Source of the DNA: Mitsuaria chitosanitabida ATCC BAA-476 = NBRC 102408
Lineage (GTDB): Bacteria; Pseudomonadota; Gammaproteobacteria; Burkholderiales; Burkholderiaceae_C
Reading direction: 5' to 3'
Assembly: GCF_001598255.1 (NCBI RefSeq)
Contig: NZ_BCYP01000016.1
Span: forward strand, 1-64,000
Length of the DNA: 64,000 nucleotides
The position numbers were made by a program, and so were the translations under genes. Under the pieces are notes generated by a model. That model was not told the DNA's origin. It searched no databases and was given only the letters and a program-made list of their open reading frames with translations. Positions 8,301-16,772 of the stretch are shown here, piece after piece. How positions within the stretch are numbered: the stretch's first letter is position 1; the number at the start of each line of letters is the position of its first letter.

Positions 8301-9738
8301 CTCCGGTGCGTCGTCGAGCGTCGAGCGGAATTCGCAAGGTCACCGCCGTCCCGCGCTCGCGCCCATCGTGATGAATCTGCGCCGCCGTCACCGCCATCCC
8401 CCCGCCATGCCGCTGCGCGATCGCGCGCACGATGGCCAGCCCCAAGCCCGAGCCCGGCAGATCCACATTGCGCCCGCGGAAGAACCGCTCCCCCACGCGC
8501 GCCCGCTCGTCCGCCGGAATCCCCGGCCCATCGTCGACCACCCGCAGCATCGCGTGCTGCCCGTCCTCGTCGACCTGCACCGTCACCTGCCCGCCCGACG
8601 GCGTGTAGCGCAGCGCGTTGTGCAGCAGATTGAGCAGCGCCTCCCGCAACTGCCCCTCGTTCCCCGACACGATGACCTCGCGCTCCGCCCGCTCCAGACC
8701 CAGGTCCACGCCCTGCTCCCTGGCCAGCGGCCACGACTCTCTCGCGCACCGGTCCGCCAGCGCATTCAGATCCAGCGGCGCGGTCGAGAACTCCGCCGTG
8801 TCCGCGCGGGCCAGCGCCAACATCTGGTTGGTCCGCCGCACCGTGTCGTCGATCTGTCGCTTGAGCGCGGCCAGCGCCTCGGCCTGGCGTCCCGGATCGC
8901 GCTCGCGCCGCGCGTAGCCCACCATCGTGGCCAGCGTCGCGAGCGGCGTGCGCAGCTGATGCGAGGCGTCGTCGACGAAGCGGCGCCGGCCGTCGATCAG
9001 ATCGCGTTGCCGCTGCAGGTGGTGATTGATCGCGCGCACCAGCGGCGCCGCGTCGGCGGGGACCTGCGTCTCGTCGACCGGCGAGAGATCGTCGTCGGCA
9101 CGGGCCTCGACGTCCCGCCGCAGCCGGTCCAGCGGCCGCAGCGCCCAGCCGATCACGAGGGCCAGCGTGGCCGTGACGATGGCGACGGTCAGCAGGTCGC
9201 GCCACACCGCCTGCATCAGCAGCGCGCGCGAGAACGCGTTGCGCGAGTTGGTGCTCTCGGCCACCTGGATGATCATCCGGCGGCCCGGCTTGTCCGCGTC
9301 GAGCTCGCGCGCCCAGGCGCCCACGCGCACGGGGGCGCCGAAGTACTCGGCGTCAATGAAGCGCGGCACGCCGGTCTGCAGCCGCTCCGGCGGCAAGGGC
9401 AGCCCCGCGTTGCCGATCTCGACCAGCCCGTCCTCGGTGCTGACGCGGAAGTAGACCTGGCCGCTGGCGGTGAGCTCGAAGAACTCGAGCATCCGGTACG
9501 GGAGCTCGACCGACAGGCCGCCGGTCTCGGTGGACACGTTGACGTCGATGGCCTTGATGGCGCCCAGCAGCGAGCGGTCGTAGGCCGAGTTGGCGGCCTG
9601 CAGCGCCGTGCCCCAGGTCAGCGCCAGCTCGATGCCCACGGTGGACAGCATCACCGGCAGCACCAGCGTCAGCAGCGTGCGGCGCACGCTCTGGCGATGC
9701 CAGTGGGAGGGCCGCAGCCACGGCCAGCGCGGCGTCAC
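8287..9738 (-). CDS. Sensor histidine kinase (TctE-like)
   Basis: 483 residues. Order: short cytoplasmic N-terminus, membrane helix at about 22-44, periplasmic sensor of about 135 residues, second helix at about 180-200, HAMP linker, dimerisation domain with phospho-acceptor histidine in DDASHQLRTPLATL, then ATPase domain with N box NLLHNALRYTPSG, G1 DDGPGIP and G2 GSGLGLAIVRAIAQRHGG. All catalytic motifs are present. The start overlaps the response-regulator stop by 4 bp, so both are cotranslated. TctE family members sense tricarboxylates such as citrate. The family call rests on the periplasmic domain size and the neighbouring Bug and porin genes. Confidence 0.92.
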   Translation of the reverse strand: MTPRWPWLRPSHWHRQSVRRTLLTLVLPVMLSTVGIELALTWGTALQAANSAYDRSLLGAIKAIDVNVSTETGGLSVELPYRMLEFFELTASGQVYFRVSTEDGLVEIGNAGLPLPPERLQTGVPRFIDAEYFGAPVRVGAWARELDADKPGRRMIIQVAESTNSRNAFSRALLMQAVWRDLLTVAIVTATLALVIGWALRPLDRLRRDVEARADDDLSPVDETQVPADAAPLVRAINHHLQRQRDLIDGRRRFVDDASHQLRTPLATLATMVGYARRERDPGRQAEALAALKRQIDDTVRRTNQMLALARADTAEFSTAPLDLNALADRCARESWPLAREQGVDLGLERAEREVIVSGNEGQLREALLNLLHNALRYTPSGGQVTVQVDEDGQHAMLRVVDDGPGIPADERARVGERFFRGRNVDLPGSGLGLAIVRAIAQRHGGGMAVTAAQIHHDGRERGTAVTLRIPLDARRRTGAPLP

Positions 9739-10400
9739 GTCGCTTCCAGCACGTAGCCCAGGCCGCGCAGCGTGGTGATGCGGACCTTGCCGGATTCCAG
9801 CCGCCGCCGCAGCCGGTGCACCAGCACCTCGACGGCCTCGGGTCGCACGTCCTGCTCGTCGGAGAACAGGCGTTCCAGGATCTCCTGCTTGGACAGGGGC
9901 TCGCCGCTGTGCTGGATCAGCGTGCGCAGCACGGCGTGCTCGCGCGGCGACAGCGCCAGCGGCTCGCGGTCCAGCGTGAACTGCTTGGCCGCCGCGTCGT
10001 AGACCAGCGGCCCGCAGGCGAAGCGCGGCTGGTCGCGGCCTCGCGAACGGCGGATCAGCGCCACCAGGCGGGCTTCCAGCTCCTGCAGTTCGAAGGGCTT
10101 GGCGAGGAAGTCATCGGCACCCTCGTGCAGCGTGCTGACGCGTTCCATCAGCGAGTCGCGCGCGGTGAGGATGAGGACGGGGACCCGCGAATCGGCCTCG
10201 CGCAGGCGGGCCAGGACCTCATGGCCGCCCAGCCCGGGCAGGCCGAGGTCCAGGATCATCGCGTCATAGCGCGTCGCGGCCAGTTGACCGAGCACCAGAC
10301 GGCCGTCGTCGACCCAGTCCACGACGAAATCGTTCTGGGCGAGCGCCTTGACCAGCCAGTCGGCCAGCGGCTTTTCATCTTCGACAAGCAGGATCCGCAT
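9735..10400 (-). CDS. Response regulator, OmpR family (TctD-like)
   Basis: 221 residues. N-terminal receiver (about 1-115) with acidic pocket in LLVEDEKPLA, phosphorylation site in DAMILDLGLPG (D51), conserved T/S in LILTARDS and lysine in FLAKPFELQEL. C-terminal winged-helix DNA-binding domain (about 125-221) with SPREHAVLRTLI and EVLVHRLRRRLE. Partner of the kinase encoded immediately downstream. It probably controls the Bug, porin and ABC genes that follow on the same strand, by analogy with TctD of Salmonella and Pseudomonas. Confidence 0.92.
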   Translation of the reverse strand: MRILLVEDEKPLADWLVKALAQNDFVVDWVDDGRLVLGQLAATRYDAMILDLGLPGLGGHEVLARLREADSRVPVLILTARDSLMERVSTLHEGADDFLAKPFELQELEARLVALIRRSRGRDQPRFACGPLVYDAAAKQFTLDREPLALSPREHAVLRTLIQHSGEPLSKQEILERLFSDEQDVRPEAVEVLVHRLRRRLESGKVRITTLRGLGYVLEAT

Positions 10401-10717
10401 GGCGCGCGATGCTAGCGCGCGGTCGTACGCCGTCCTCTAGGTCATTTCCACAATCGTCGAGCGAAAGACCCTCAGCCATGCCGGAGACAGAAGCGCCCGC
10501 CCCATCGGCCTCGACATCGGACGCCCCGACGCTGAGCCGCTGCAGCTCGCCCTCCGCCGCGGCCAACTCCTCGGCCTGTGCCCGGCCATCCTGCTGCACC
10601 AGCGCGAGCTGCTCGCGCCCCGGGCGCTCCGCGACCCGCACGACGGACACGCGGAATTGACGGCCCGCGGGGGCGCCTCGGCTAAGCTCCCGGGTCCGCG
10701 CCCCACCGCCAGCCGCC
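10401..10717. other. Intergenic region, divergent promoters
   Basis: 317 bp between the divergently read response-regulator gene and the bestrophin-like gene. It must hold both promoters, but I could not pick out a convincing -35/-10 pair. Short open frames on either strand look like GC-driven shadows. Confidence 0.4.
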
Positions 10718-11695
10718 ATGATCGTCCGCGACCGCCCTTCCGGCATCCGTCTCTTCTTCGCGATGCGGGGATCCATCCTGGGCCAGATCAAGTGGACGCT
10801 GGCCGCCAACGTCGCGCTCGCGATCGTGGTCACGCTCAGCCATGGGCGGCTGTTCGACTACAAGCTGGTGGTCTCCGCGCTGCCCTTCTCGCTGATCGGC
10901 CTGCCGCTGGCGATCTTCCTGGGCTTCCGCAACAACGCCTGCTACGACCGCTACTGGGAAGCCCGCAAGCTCTGGGGCGACATCCTGCTGCGCGGCCGCA
11001 GCCTGGCGCGACAGGCGCTCACGCTGATCGACGCGCCCGCGAAGGCCGACAAGGCCGATGGCGACGCGGATCGCGCGACGGCCGTCGACATCCCCGCCGA
11101 GGACGAGCGCCGCCGGATGGTCCGCCGCATGGTGGCCATCGCGCATGCGCTCAAGCACCAGCTGCGAGGCACGACGGACGCCGACGGCGAGGTCGCGCGC
11201 TGGATCGATCCCGCCGAGGCGGCCGAGGTGGCCGGCACGTCCAACCAGCCCGCCGCGCTGATGCTGCGCATGGGCCGCGACCTGCAGACCTGCCGAGCGC
11301 AGGGCCGCATCGACTCGATGCTCACCGCGTCCATCGACGCGACGCTGTCCGGCCTCACCGCCGCGGCCGCGGCTTGCGAGCGCATCAAGAGCTCGCCGCT
11401 GCCCTTCCCCTACACGCTGCTGCTGCATCGCACGGCGCATCTGTACTGTTTCCTGCTGCCCTTCGGGCTGGTGGACTCGATGGGCGCGCTGACGCCGGTG
11501 GTCGTGGCCATCGTGGCCTACACCTTCTTCGGGCTGGACGCCGTCGGCGACGAGATCGAGGAGCCCTTCGGCCTGCGCCCCAACGACCTGCCGCTGGACG
11601 CGATCTGCCGCACGCTGGAGATCGACATGCTGCAGTCGCTGGGCGACCGGGACGTCCCGCCGCCGTTGCAGCCGGTGGATTGCTGCCTGATGTGA
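10718..11695 (+). CDS. Bestrophin-like family protein (anion channel)
   Basis: 325 residues. The opening RPSGIRLFFAMRGSIL is a hallmark of bacterial bestrophin-like proteins (formerly UPF0187, YneE-type). Four or so hydrophobic segments are visible: 23-43, 49-68 (SALPFSLIGLPLAIFLGF), and two near 240-280. The motif FRNNACYDRYWEARKLWG matches the conserved R-x-N-x-x-Y-x-R-x-W-E region following the second helix. These proteins form pentameric chloride-selective or related anion channels in the inner membrane. A central charged insert (about residues 105-175) is longer than in typical members. The gene stands alone on the plus strand. Confidence 0.85.
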   Translation: MIVRDRPSGIRLFFAMRGSILGQIKWTLAANVALAIVVTLSHGRLFDYKLVVSALPFSLIGLPLAIFLGFRNNACYDRYWEARKLWGDILLRGRSLARQALTLIDAPAKADKADGDADRATAVDIPAEDERRRMVRRMVAIAHALKHQLRGTTDADGEVARWIDPAEAAEVAGTSNQPAALMLRMGRDLQTCRAQGRIDSMLTASIDATLSGLTAAAAACERIKSSPLPFPYTLLLHRTAHLYCFLLPFGLVDSMGALTPVVVAIVAYTFFGLDAVGDEIEEPFGLRPNDLPLDAICRTLEIDMLQSLGDRDVPPPLQPVDCCLM

Positions 11696-11760
11696 AACGA
11701 CCCGCGTCGTCAAGCGGGCCCCCCCGTCCGCGCAGGCCCCGGCCACACCGACGTCAACGA

Positions 11761-11780
11761 AGTTTGCGTCTGCGCAAACT
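11761..11780. promoter_or_regulatory. Perfect inverted repeat upstream of the ATPase gene
   Basis: AGTTTGCG-TCTG-CGCAAACT, 8-bp arms and 4-base centre, flanked outside by ACGTCA (11751-11756) and TGACGT (11782-11787). It lies 65 bp past the bestrophin gene and about 108 bp before the ATPase start. It could be a terminator-type hairpin for the former or an operator for the latter; there is no T-run. A second short palindrome, TGGAGG-T-CCTCCA, covers the ATPase ribosome-binding site at 11876-11888. Confidence 0.5.
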
Positions 11781-11887
11781 CTGACGTCGTCAGCGCATCA
11801 GAAGTCGGTCCGACGCGGGCTTTGCGCGCGATTGCTTCTTTTTGAGGCACTCGGCTCGGTCAAGAATTTGCGGTCTGGAGGTCCTCC

Positions 11888-13195
11888 ATGCTGCAAGTCA
11901 TCCGTCGAATCAGGCGTCGTCTCTTCCGCGCGCCCTTGCCCGATCCTCGTTCGCCGCAGGGGCCCGCAGACCGCGTCTTCCATCGCCCCCATCTGGCGCG
12001 CCAGCTGGCCGCCAAGCTCATGTCGAGGTCCTTCGCCTCGGGCATGTTCCTGACCGCCCCGCGCCGAACCGGCAAGAGCACCTTCGTCTGTCATGACCTG
12101 GTGCCGATGCTGAAGGCCGAGCACAACGCGCTGGTGCTCTACGCCGACCTCCTGGAGCGCCAGCAGGAGGACCCCGGGGAAGTCATCGTGGGACTGGTCG
12201 AGGACGCGCTGAGGCGGCACGACTCGACCTCCACGTCCGCGCTGCGCGGGCTGAGCTTGTCGCGACTGAAGGCGCCCGGTGTCGAACTGGAGCTCGACAG
12301 GTCCTCGCGGCCGCGGTCGCGCTCGCTGTTCCAGTCCCTGGAGCGGCTCTCCGACCTGACGCGCAGGACCATCGTGCTGATCGTCGACGAGGCACAGCTC
12401 ACGCAGACCACGCAGGCCGGCAAGGACGTGATGTTCATGCTGAAGTCGGCACGCGACCAGCTGAACTACCGCGATCGCCTGATGTTCCGCGTCCTGATGA
12501 CGGGGTCGCATCGGGAGAAGCTCGAGCAGTTGGTCCTCTCCAAGCACGAGGCCTTCTTCTGCGCCCCATTGGAGGAGCTGCCGACGCTGGGCGATGCGGA
12601 TCACCTCTCCTGGGAACGGGCCATCCACGGGCCCGACTTCAGACCAGGCTTGGCCGACCTCTCCGAGGCCTTCGAGATCTGCCTGCGCCGGCCGGAAGTC
12701 TTCCATGCCGTCTGCCAGGCCGCCGCCTCGGCGCTGACGACGGGATCGGGTCCTGAAGAAGCGGCCCACGGCCCCATGCTGCTTGCGGTCGCCCGCGCGC
12801 GCATCGCCGAGGAGCACCGCGAGTTCATGTCCAAGGTTCACGTGCTCGATCCACTGGATCAAGCGCTGCTGCGGTTGATGGCTGTCGAGGGGAAGAGCCT
12901 CCAGCCGTTCGCCGCGCAGACGGCGAGCCAGCTGATGGCGCTGCTGTCCGAGACACCCCATGCGTCCGAGCTCGTGATCTGCCCCGATGTGATTCGCGCC
13001 GCATTCGCTCGCCTGAGGGACGCGAAGATGGTCTGGCGCGGCGACGGTCGCCATGTCCTGGAGGCGCCTCAGTTCGCGCACTGGCTGGCCCGGCTTGAAC
13101 CGCGGGCGCACGCGGTCCTCATGGTCGAGGCGGCTTCGAGCCGTCCATCGGGAGCGCCACCGACGACGCGCCTCCATGAGAACGCGCACGCCTGA
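11888..13195 (+). CDS. AAA-type ATPase of unknown role
   Basis: 435 residues. A short basic N-terminus (RRIRRRLFR) is followed by a P-loop ATPase domain with Walker A APRRTGKSTF (about residues 56-65) and Walker B TIVLIVDEAQL (about 160-170). A sensor-1-like LMTGSHREKL follows. The order Walker A, DEAQ box and a C-terminal helical region (about 300-400) resembles ORC1/STAND-type ATPases related to those in mobile or conflict systems. I do not recognise the specific family. There is no transmembrane segment. The start has GGAGG at 11877-11881. The gene is monocistronic: hairpin upstream, strong terminator downstream. It could be a phage-related or regulatory ATPase. Confidence 0.75.
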   Translation: MLQVIRRIRRRLFRAPLPDPRSPQGPADRVFHRPHLARQLAAKLMSRSFASGMFLTAPRRTGKSTFVCHDLVPMLKAEHNALVLYADLLERQQEDPGEVIVGLVEDALRRHDSTSTSALRGLSLSRLKAPGVELELDRSSRPRSRSLFQSLERLSDLTRRTIVLIVDEAQLTQTTQAGKDVMFMLKSARDQLNYRDRLMFRVLMTGSHREKLEQLVLSKHEAFFCAPLEELPTLGDADHLSWERAIHGPDFRPGLADLSEAFEICLRRPEVFHAVCQAAASALTTGSGPEEAAHGPMLLAVARARIAEEHREFMSKVHVLDPLDQALLRLMAVEGKSLQPFAAQTASQLMALLSETPHASELVICPDVIRAAFARLRDAKMVWRGDGRHVLEAPQFAHWLARLEPRAHAVLMVEAASSRPSGAPPTTRLHENAHA

Positions 13196-13235
13196 GCAGG
13201 TGTTCCGGGCGCGGCGCGCCTGGACTTCCCAATGA

Positions 13236-13262
13236 CAACAGCCCCGCATCGCGGGGCTGTTG
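13236..13262. terminator. Strong bidirectional terminator hairpin
   Basis: CAACAGCCCCGC-ATC-GCGGGGCTGTTG: perfect 12-bp stem with a three-base loop. It sits between the convergent ends of the ATPase gene (13195) and the small secreted-protein gene (13304) and probably serves both strands. Confidence 0.9.
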
Positions 13263-13303
13263 CAATTGAAGTCGGACCTGGGCACCAGGGCCCGACATCC
13301 GGG

Positions 13304-13633
13304 TCAGGCGTCGCGGCGCGTGGCCTCGAGCGTCGCGATCGCGGCGACGGTGTCGCCGTGGCGGACCTGCCAGCTCGCCTTGTCGAGCTGACGCACGTCC
13401 TGCGCGCTCTCCGTGTCGCGGTTGGCCAGCAGCAGCCGGCGCGCGTCGCGGATCAGGTGGATCGCGTTGTCCTGATGGTCGCAGTAGAGCTCGACCTGCA
13501 CGGCGCGCAGTTGCTCGTTGACGGCGACTCGGCGCTCCGCCCGGCGCGCCAGTTCATCGGGATCGGTGGACGCCTGGGCCGACGCCGCCGCGAAGGCGGC
13601 CACCATGGCGAGGATGGGGGTGGTCTTGCTCAT
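13304..13633 (-). CDS. Small secreted hypothetical protein
   Basis: 109 residues. ATG 13633 is preceded by AAGGAGATTCCAG, a good ribosome-binding site, and gives a signal peptide (TPILAMVAAFAAASAQAS). The mature part is about 88 residues, charged and helical-looking, with one cysteine (VELYCDHQDN) and the segment DAIRDARRLLLANRDTESAQ-like in composition, reminiscent of small periplasmic helical proteins. No recognised family. It is followed by the shared terminator. Function unknown. Confidence 0.65.
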   Translation of the reverse strand: MSKTTPILAMVAAFAAASAQASTDPDELARRAERRVAVNEQLRAVQVELYCDHQDNAIHLIRDARRLLLANRDTESAQDVRQLDKASWQVRHGDTVAAIATLEATRRDA

Positions 13634-14005
13634 CTGGAATCTCCTTCGACTCGGCGGGTCCCGCGACGACGACGCTTGAACGTCAGGGTGGGCGGCGGGG
13701 CCAGTCGGGACGATCACGTCAAACAACGGGGTGCCCTGAGACGTAAAGTGCGCCTCTCGAATTAGCGTTTGCTTAATTCGGCTTGCGCCGGGGCGCGAAT
13801 CGCGCGATTTCCAGCGCCGCTTTCACGCGGGTAACGCCCCGGTTACGGACGCGAAACCTCAGGCGCCCGCGAATGCCGGCCGGACCTGAAGACCACCTGA
13901 AGAATTTGCGCCAAACAACAGCGCCCGCAGATTTCTCCGAAGCTCACGCTCCGCAAAACACAATTGCGAATTGTTCGCATTGATGGCTGAGCCCGAGTTG
14001 CTGAA
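13634..14005. other. Intergenic region between divergent genes
   Basis: 372 bp, visibly AT-richer than its surroundings near 13755-13780 and 13905-13985. Contains an imperfect inverted repeat (CGAATTAGC-GTTT-GCTTAATTCG, 13758-13780) and a Fur-box-like palindrome at 13963-13981. No coding potential seen. Confidence 0.5.
13963..13981 (+). promoter_or_regulatory. Fur-box-like operator upstream of cytochrome peroxidase operon
   Basis: ATTGCGAATTGTTCGCATT: core TGCGAA-TTG-TTCGCA is a perfect inverted repeat. It matches the 19-bp consensus AATGAGAATNATTCTCATT at 14 of 18 defined positions by eye. It ends 24 bp before the GTG start of the first operon gene. A site with identical TGCGAA/TTCGCA arms lies upstream of fecI at 24650-24664, which supports a shared iron-responsive regulator. 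Confidence 0.55.
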
Positions 14006-15289
14006 GTGACGTCCGATCAGAAGCTGAACCCCGAATCCCCCTTCCCGCGCTGCCCGGGCTCCCCCGACACCCTCCCCGCCTCCTCCTCCCGCCCGCGGGC
14101 GCGCCGAGTCCGCCTCGGCGCGTCGGCCGCGGCCCTCGCCGCCGCGCTGCTCGCGGCCTGCGGTGGCGGCGGGACCGCCCCGTCGGACGCCGCGCTGCCG
14201 CAGGCGCAGACGCTCTCGGCCCAGGCCGCCGTCGGCGAGAAGATCTTCAACGACCTCTCGCTGTCCGCCTCCGGTCGGCAGTCCTGCGCGAGCTGCCACA
14301 ACGCCGACACCGCCCACGCGCCGGCCAACGCACTGGCCGTCCAACTGGGCGGTCCGTCGATGGACCAGCAGGGCAAGCGCCAGGCGCCGACCATCAACTA
14401 CCTGTCGACCAACACGGCCTTCTTCTTCGCCGCGGATGGCACGCCCACCGGCGGTTTCTTCTGGGACGGCCGGTCCGCCTCGCTGGCCGAGCAGGCGCGC
14501 GAGCCCTTCCTGAACCCGGTCGAGATGGCCAACCCGGACGTCGCCGCCGTCGTGGCCAAGCTCGCCAAGGCCTCCTACGTGGCCGAGTTCCAGGCCGTCT
14601 TCGGCGCCGACATCCTGAGCCGCCCCGACGACGCGATGGCCCGCATCCAGCTGGCGCTGCAGCAGTACCAGCGCGAGGACACAGCCTTCCGTGCCTTCAG
14701 CAGCAAGTACGACGAGTTCCTGCGCGGCAACGTCCAGCTGAGCGACGCCGAGAAGCGCGGGCTCGCGCTGTTCAACAACCCGCTCAAGGGGAACTGCATC
14801 GGCTGCCATCCGTCGGCCAAGGGCGCGGACGGCAGCTTCCCGCTGTTCACCGACTTCACCTACGACAACCTGGGCGTGCCGCGCAATCCGGCGATCGCGC
14901 GCAACGCCGACGCCGCCTACTTCGACCTGGGTCTGTGCCAGCGCGCCGACCTGGCGACCCGCACCGACCTGTGCGGCGCGTTCAAGGTGCCCTCGCTGCG
15001 CAACGTGGCCCAGCGCCAGGCCTTCTTCCACAACGGCCGCTTCGGCACGCTCAAGGACGCGATCACCTTCTACGTCCAGCGCGACACGAATCCGGAGAAG
15101 TGGTACTCGCGCAACCCGGATGGCTCGGTCAACAAGTTCGACGACCTGCCCGCGCAATGGCACGGCAACGTCAACGTGACCGAGGTGCCCTACAACCGCC
15201 GCCCCGGCGACGCCCCCGCGCTGAGCGACACCGAGATCGACGACGTCATCACCTTCCTCAAGACGCTCGACGACGGCTACCGCCGATGA
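14006..15289 (+). CDS. Diheme cytochrome c peroxidase-like lipoprotein (CcpA/MauG family)
   Basis: 427 residues from a GTG start. A long basic n-region precedes a lipobox ALLAAC (Cys about residue 52, followed by GGGG), so the protein is probably a lipoprotein facing the periplasm. Two haem-binding motifs are present: CASCH (C94) and CIGCH (C264), at the spacing of bacterial diheme peroxidases and MauG-like enzymes. The family signature GGFFWDGRSASLAEQAREPFLNPVEM is present in full, and FHNGRFGTLKDAI follows near the C-terminus. It likely reduces peroxides or oxidises a protein partner with electrons from the periplasm. First gene of a four-gene run with porin, FMN-binding protein and ApbE. 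The start is weakly supported (no good ribosome-binding site). Confidence 0.88.
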   Translation: MTSDQKLNPESPFPRCPGSPDTLPASSSRPRARRVRLGASAAALAAALLAACGGGGTAPSDAALPQAQTLSAQAAVGEKIFNDLSLSASGRQSCASCHNADTAHAPANALAVQLGGPSMDQQGKRQAPTINYLSTNTAFFFAADGTPTGGFFWDGRSASLAEQAREPFLNPVEMANPDVAAVVAKLAKASYVAEFQAVFGADILSRPDDAMARIQLALQQYQREDTAFRAFSSKYDEFLRGNVQLSDAEKRGLALFNNPLKGNCIGCHPSAKGADGSFPLFTDFTYDNLGVPRNPAIARNADAAYFDLGLCQRADLATRTDLCGAFKVPSLRNVAQRQAFFHNGRFGTLKDAITFYVQRDTNPEKWYSRNPDGSVNKFDDLPAQWHGNVNVTEVPYNRRPGDAPALSDTEIDDVITFLKTLDDGYRR

Positions 15290-15407
15290 CACCCGCGCCG
15301 GAGGCGCCGCGCCCGTCGCGCGTGTCCGGCTGTTCGCCTCCATCGGCGCCCCGTCGCCCGTGGAGCTTCCGCCCCGATTTCAAGACCTTCCAAGAGAGTC
15401 CGCCGCC

Positions 15408-16772
15408 ATGATCCGCAACGACCGCGCCTCGCATCCTTCCCGTTCCCTGCTGGCCACCGCGCTGCTCAGCGCCGGCCTGGCCCTGGCCTCCGGCTGCGCC
15501 GCCGCGCAGACCGCCACCGAGGTTGAACTGGCCCGCAAGCTGGACCGCCTCGCCGCCGAGCTGGCCGAGGTCAAGGCGCAGCTGAGCGCCCTGCAGCAAC
15601 AGCGCCAGACGACGGCCGGCGCGCCGGCGCCGGCGGGCGGCACCGCCGCGACGACGTCGACGGCCCAGGCCGCGGCCCCCGTGGTCGCCGCGGCGCCGGT
15701 CCCCGCCGAGCGCGGCGGCCTGCTGGGCCCCAACACCATCCTGACCAGCTACGGCGAGATCAACCTCAACCGCCCGACCCACCGCAAGCAGGACGCGCAG
15801 GCCGACATCCGCCGCTTCGTGCTCGGCTACGAGCACCGCTTCGACGAGAAGACCAAGGTGGTGACGGAGCTCGAGGTCGAGCATGCCGTCTCCTCCGCCA
15901 GCGACCCCGGCGAGGTGGAGGTCGAGCAGGCCTACATCGAGCACCAGTTCAACGAGACCTGGTCCGCGCGCGCCGGTCTGTTCCTGATCCCGGCCGGCCT
16001 GCTGAACGAGCACCATGAGCCGACCTCCTTCTACGGCGTCGAGCGCAACTTCGTCGAGACGGCGATCATCCCCAGCACCTGGCGCGAGGGCGGCATCCAG
16101 GTCGTGGGCGCCTTCGAGAACGGCGTGACGGTGCAGGCCGGCCTCTCGACCGGCTTCAACCTGGGCAAGTGGGACGCCGCGTCGACCGAGGGCCGCGATT
16201 CGCCGCTGGGCTCGATCCATCAGGAAATGGCGCAGGCCAAGGCCGGCGACCTCGCGCTGTTCGGCGCGGTCAACTGGCGCGGCGTGCCGGGCCTGCTGGT
16301 CGGCGCGTCCGTCTTCAGCGGCCAGGCCGGCCAAGGCCAGACCGCCGTCAAGGGCCGCGTCACGCTGTGGGACCTGCATGCGCGCTGGACGCCGGGCGCC
16401 TGGGATCTGTCGACCGTCTACACGCGCGGCACGATCTCCAACACCGCCGCGCTGAACGCGACGCTGATCGGCAACCCGACCCTGATCCCGCGGGTCTTCG
16501 ACGGCTTCTACGTCCAGGCGGCCTACAAGCTCTGGACCTCCGGCGACTACGCGCTGGCGCCCTTCGTGCGCTGGGAACAGTTCAACACCGCCAAGGCCTA
16601 CGCCGACCTCGGTCAAGGCCTGACCCCGGACGCCACGCGCAACGAGCAGGTCTGGACCTTCGGCGCCAACTTCCAGCTCACGCCCAACGTGGTGCTGAAG
16701 GCCGACTACCAGCGCTTCCGCGAGGCCACCGACCAGAACCGCGTCAACCTGGGCCTGGGCTGGAACTTCTGA
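15408..16772 (+). CDS. Outer-membrane porin-like protein with coiled-coil N-terminus
   Basis: 454 residues. Signal peptide ends near GCAAAQTATE (a cysteine is present but the context is that of signal peptidase I or II). Residues about 42-62 (ELARKLDRLAAELAEVKAQL) form a short coiled coil, then an Ala/Pro-rich linker, then a beta-barrel from about 105 to the end, finishing GLGWNF with terminal phenylalanine. This build is typical of OprP/OprO-like and related porins (FmdC/phosphate-selective type). Strands contain NEHHEPTSFYGVERNFVE, common in that group. It overlaps the FMN-binding gene by one base (TGATG), so they are coupled. The substrate is unknown; the iron/redox context suggests a role there. 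Confidence 0.8.
   Translation: MIRNDRASHPSRSLLATALLSAGLALASGCAAAQTATEVELARKLDRLAAELAEVKAQLSALQQQRQTTAGAPAPAGGTAATTSTAQAAAPVVAAAPVPAERGGLLGPNTILTSYGEINLNRPTHRKQDAQADIRRFVLGYEHRFDEKTKVVTELEVEHAVSSASDPGEVEVEQAYIEHQFNETWSARAGLFLIPAGLLNEHHEPTSFYGVERNFVETAIIPSTWREGGIQVVGAFENGVTVQAGLSTGFNLGKWDAASTEGRDSPLGSIHQEMAQAKAGDLALFGAVNWRGVPGLLVGASVFSGQAGQGQTAVKGRVTLWDLHARWTPGAWDLSTVYTRGTISNTAALNATLIGNPTLIPRVFDGFYVQAAYKLWTSGDYALAPFVRWEQFNTAKAYADLGQGLTPDATRNEQVWTFGANFQLTPNVVLKADYQRFREATDQNRVNLGLGWNF

Noticed and set aside
11798-13285. 495-codon minus-strand frame opposite the AAA ATPase
   Set aside because: The plus-strand gene has Walker motifs and a terminator; the antisense frame crosses that terminator and has no recognisable domain.
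13859-15343. 494-codon minus-strand frame opposite the cytochrome peroxidase
   Set aside because: The sense strand has two haem motifs and a lipobox; the antisense product is Val/Gly/Arg-rich low complexity.
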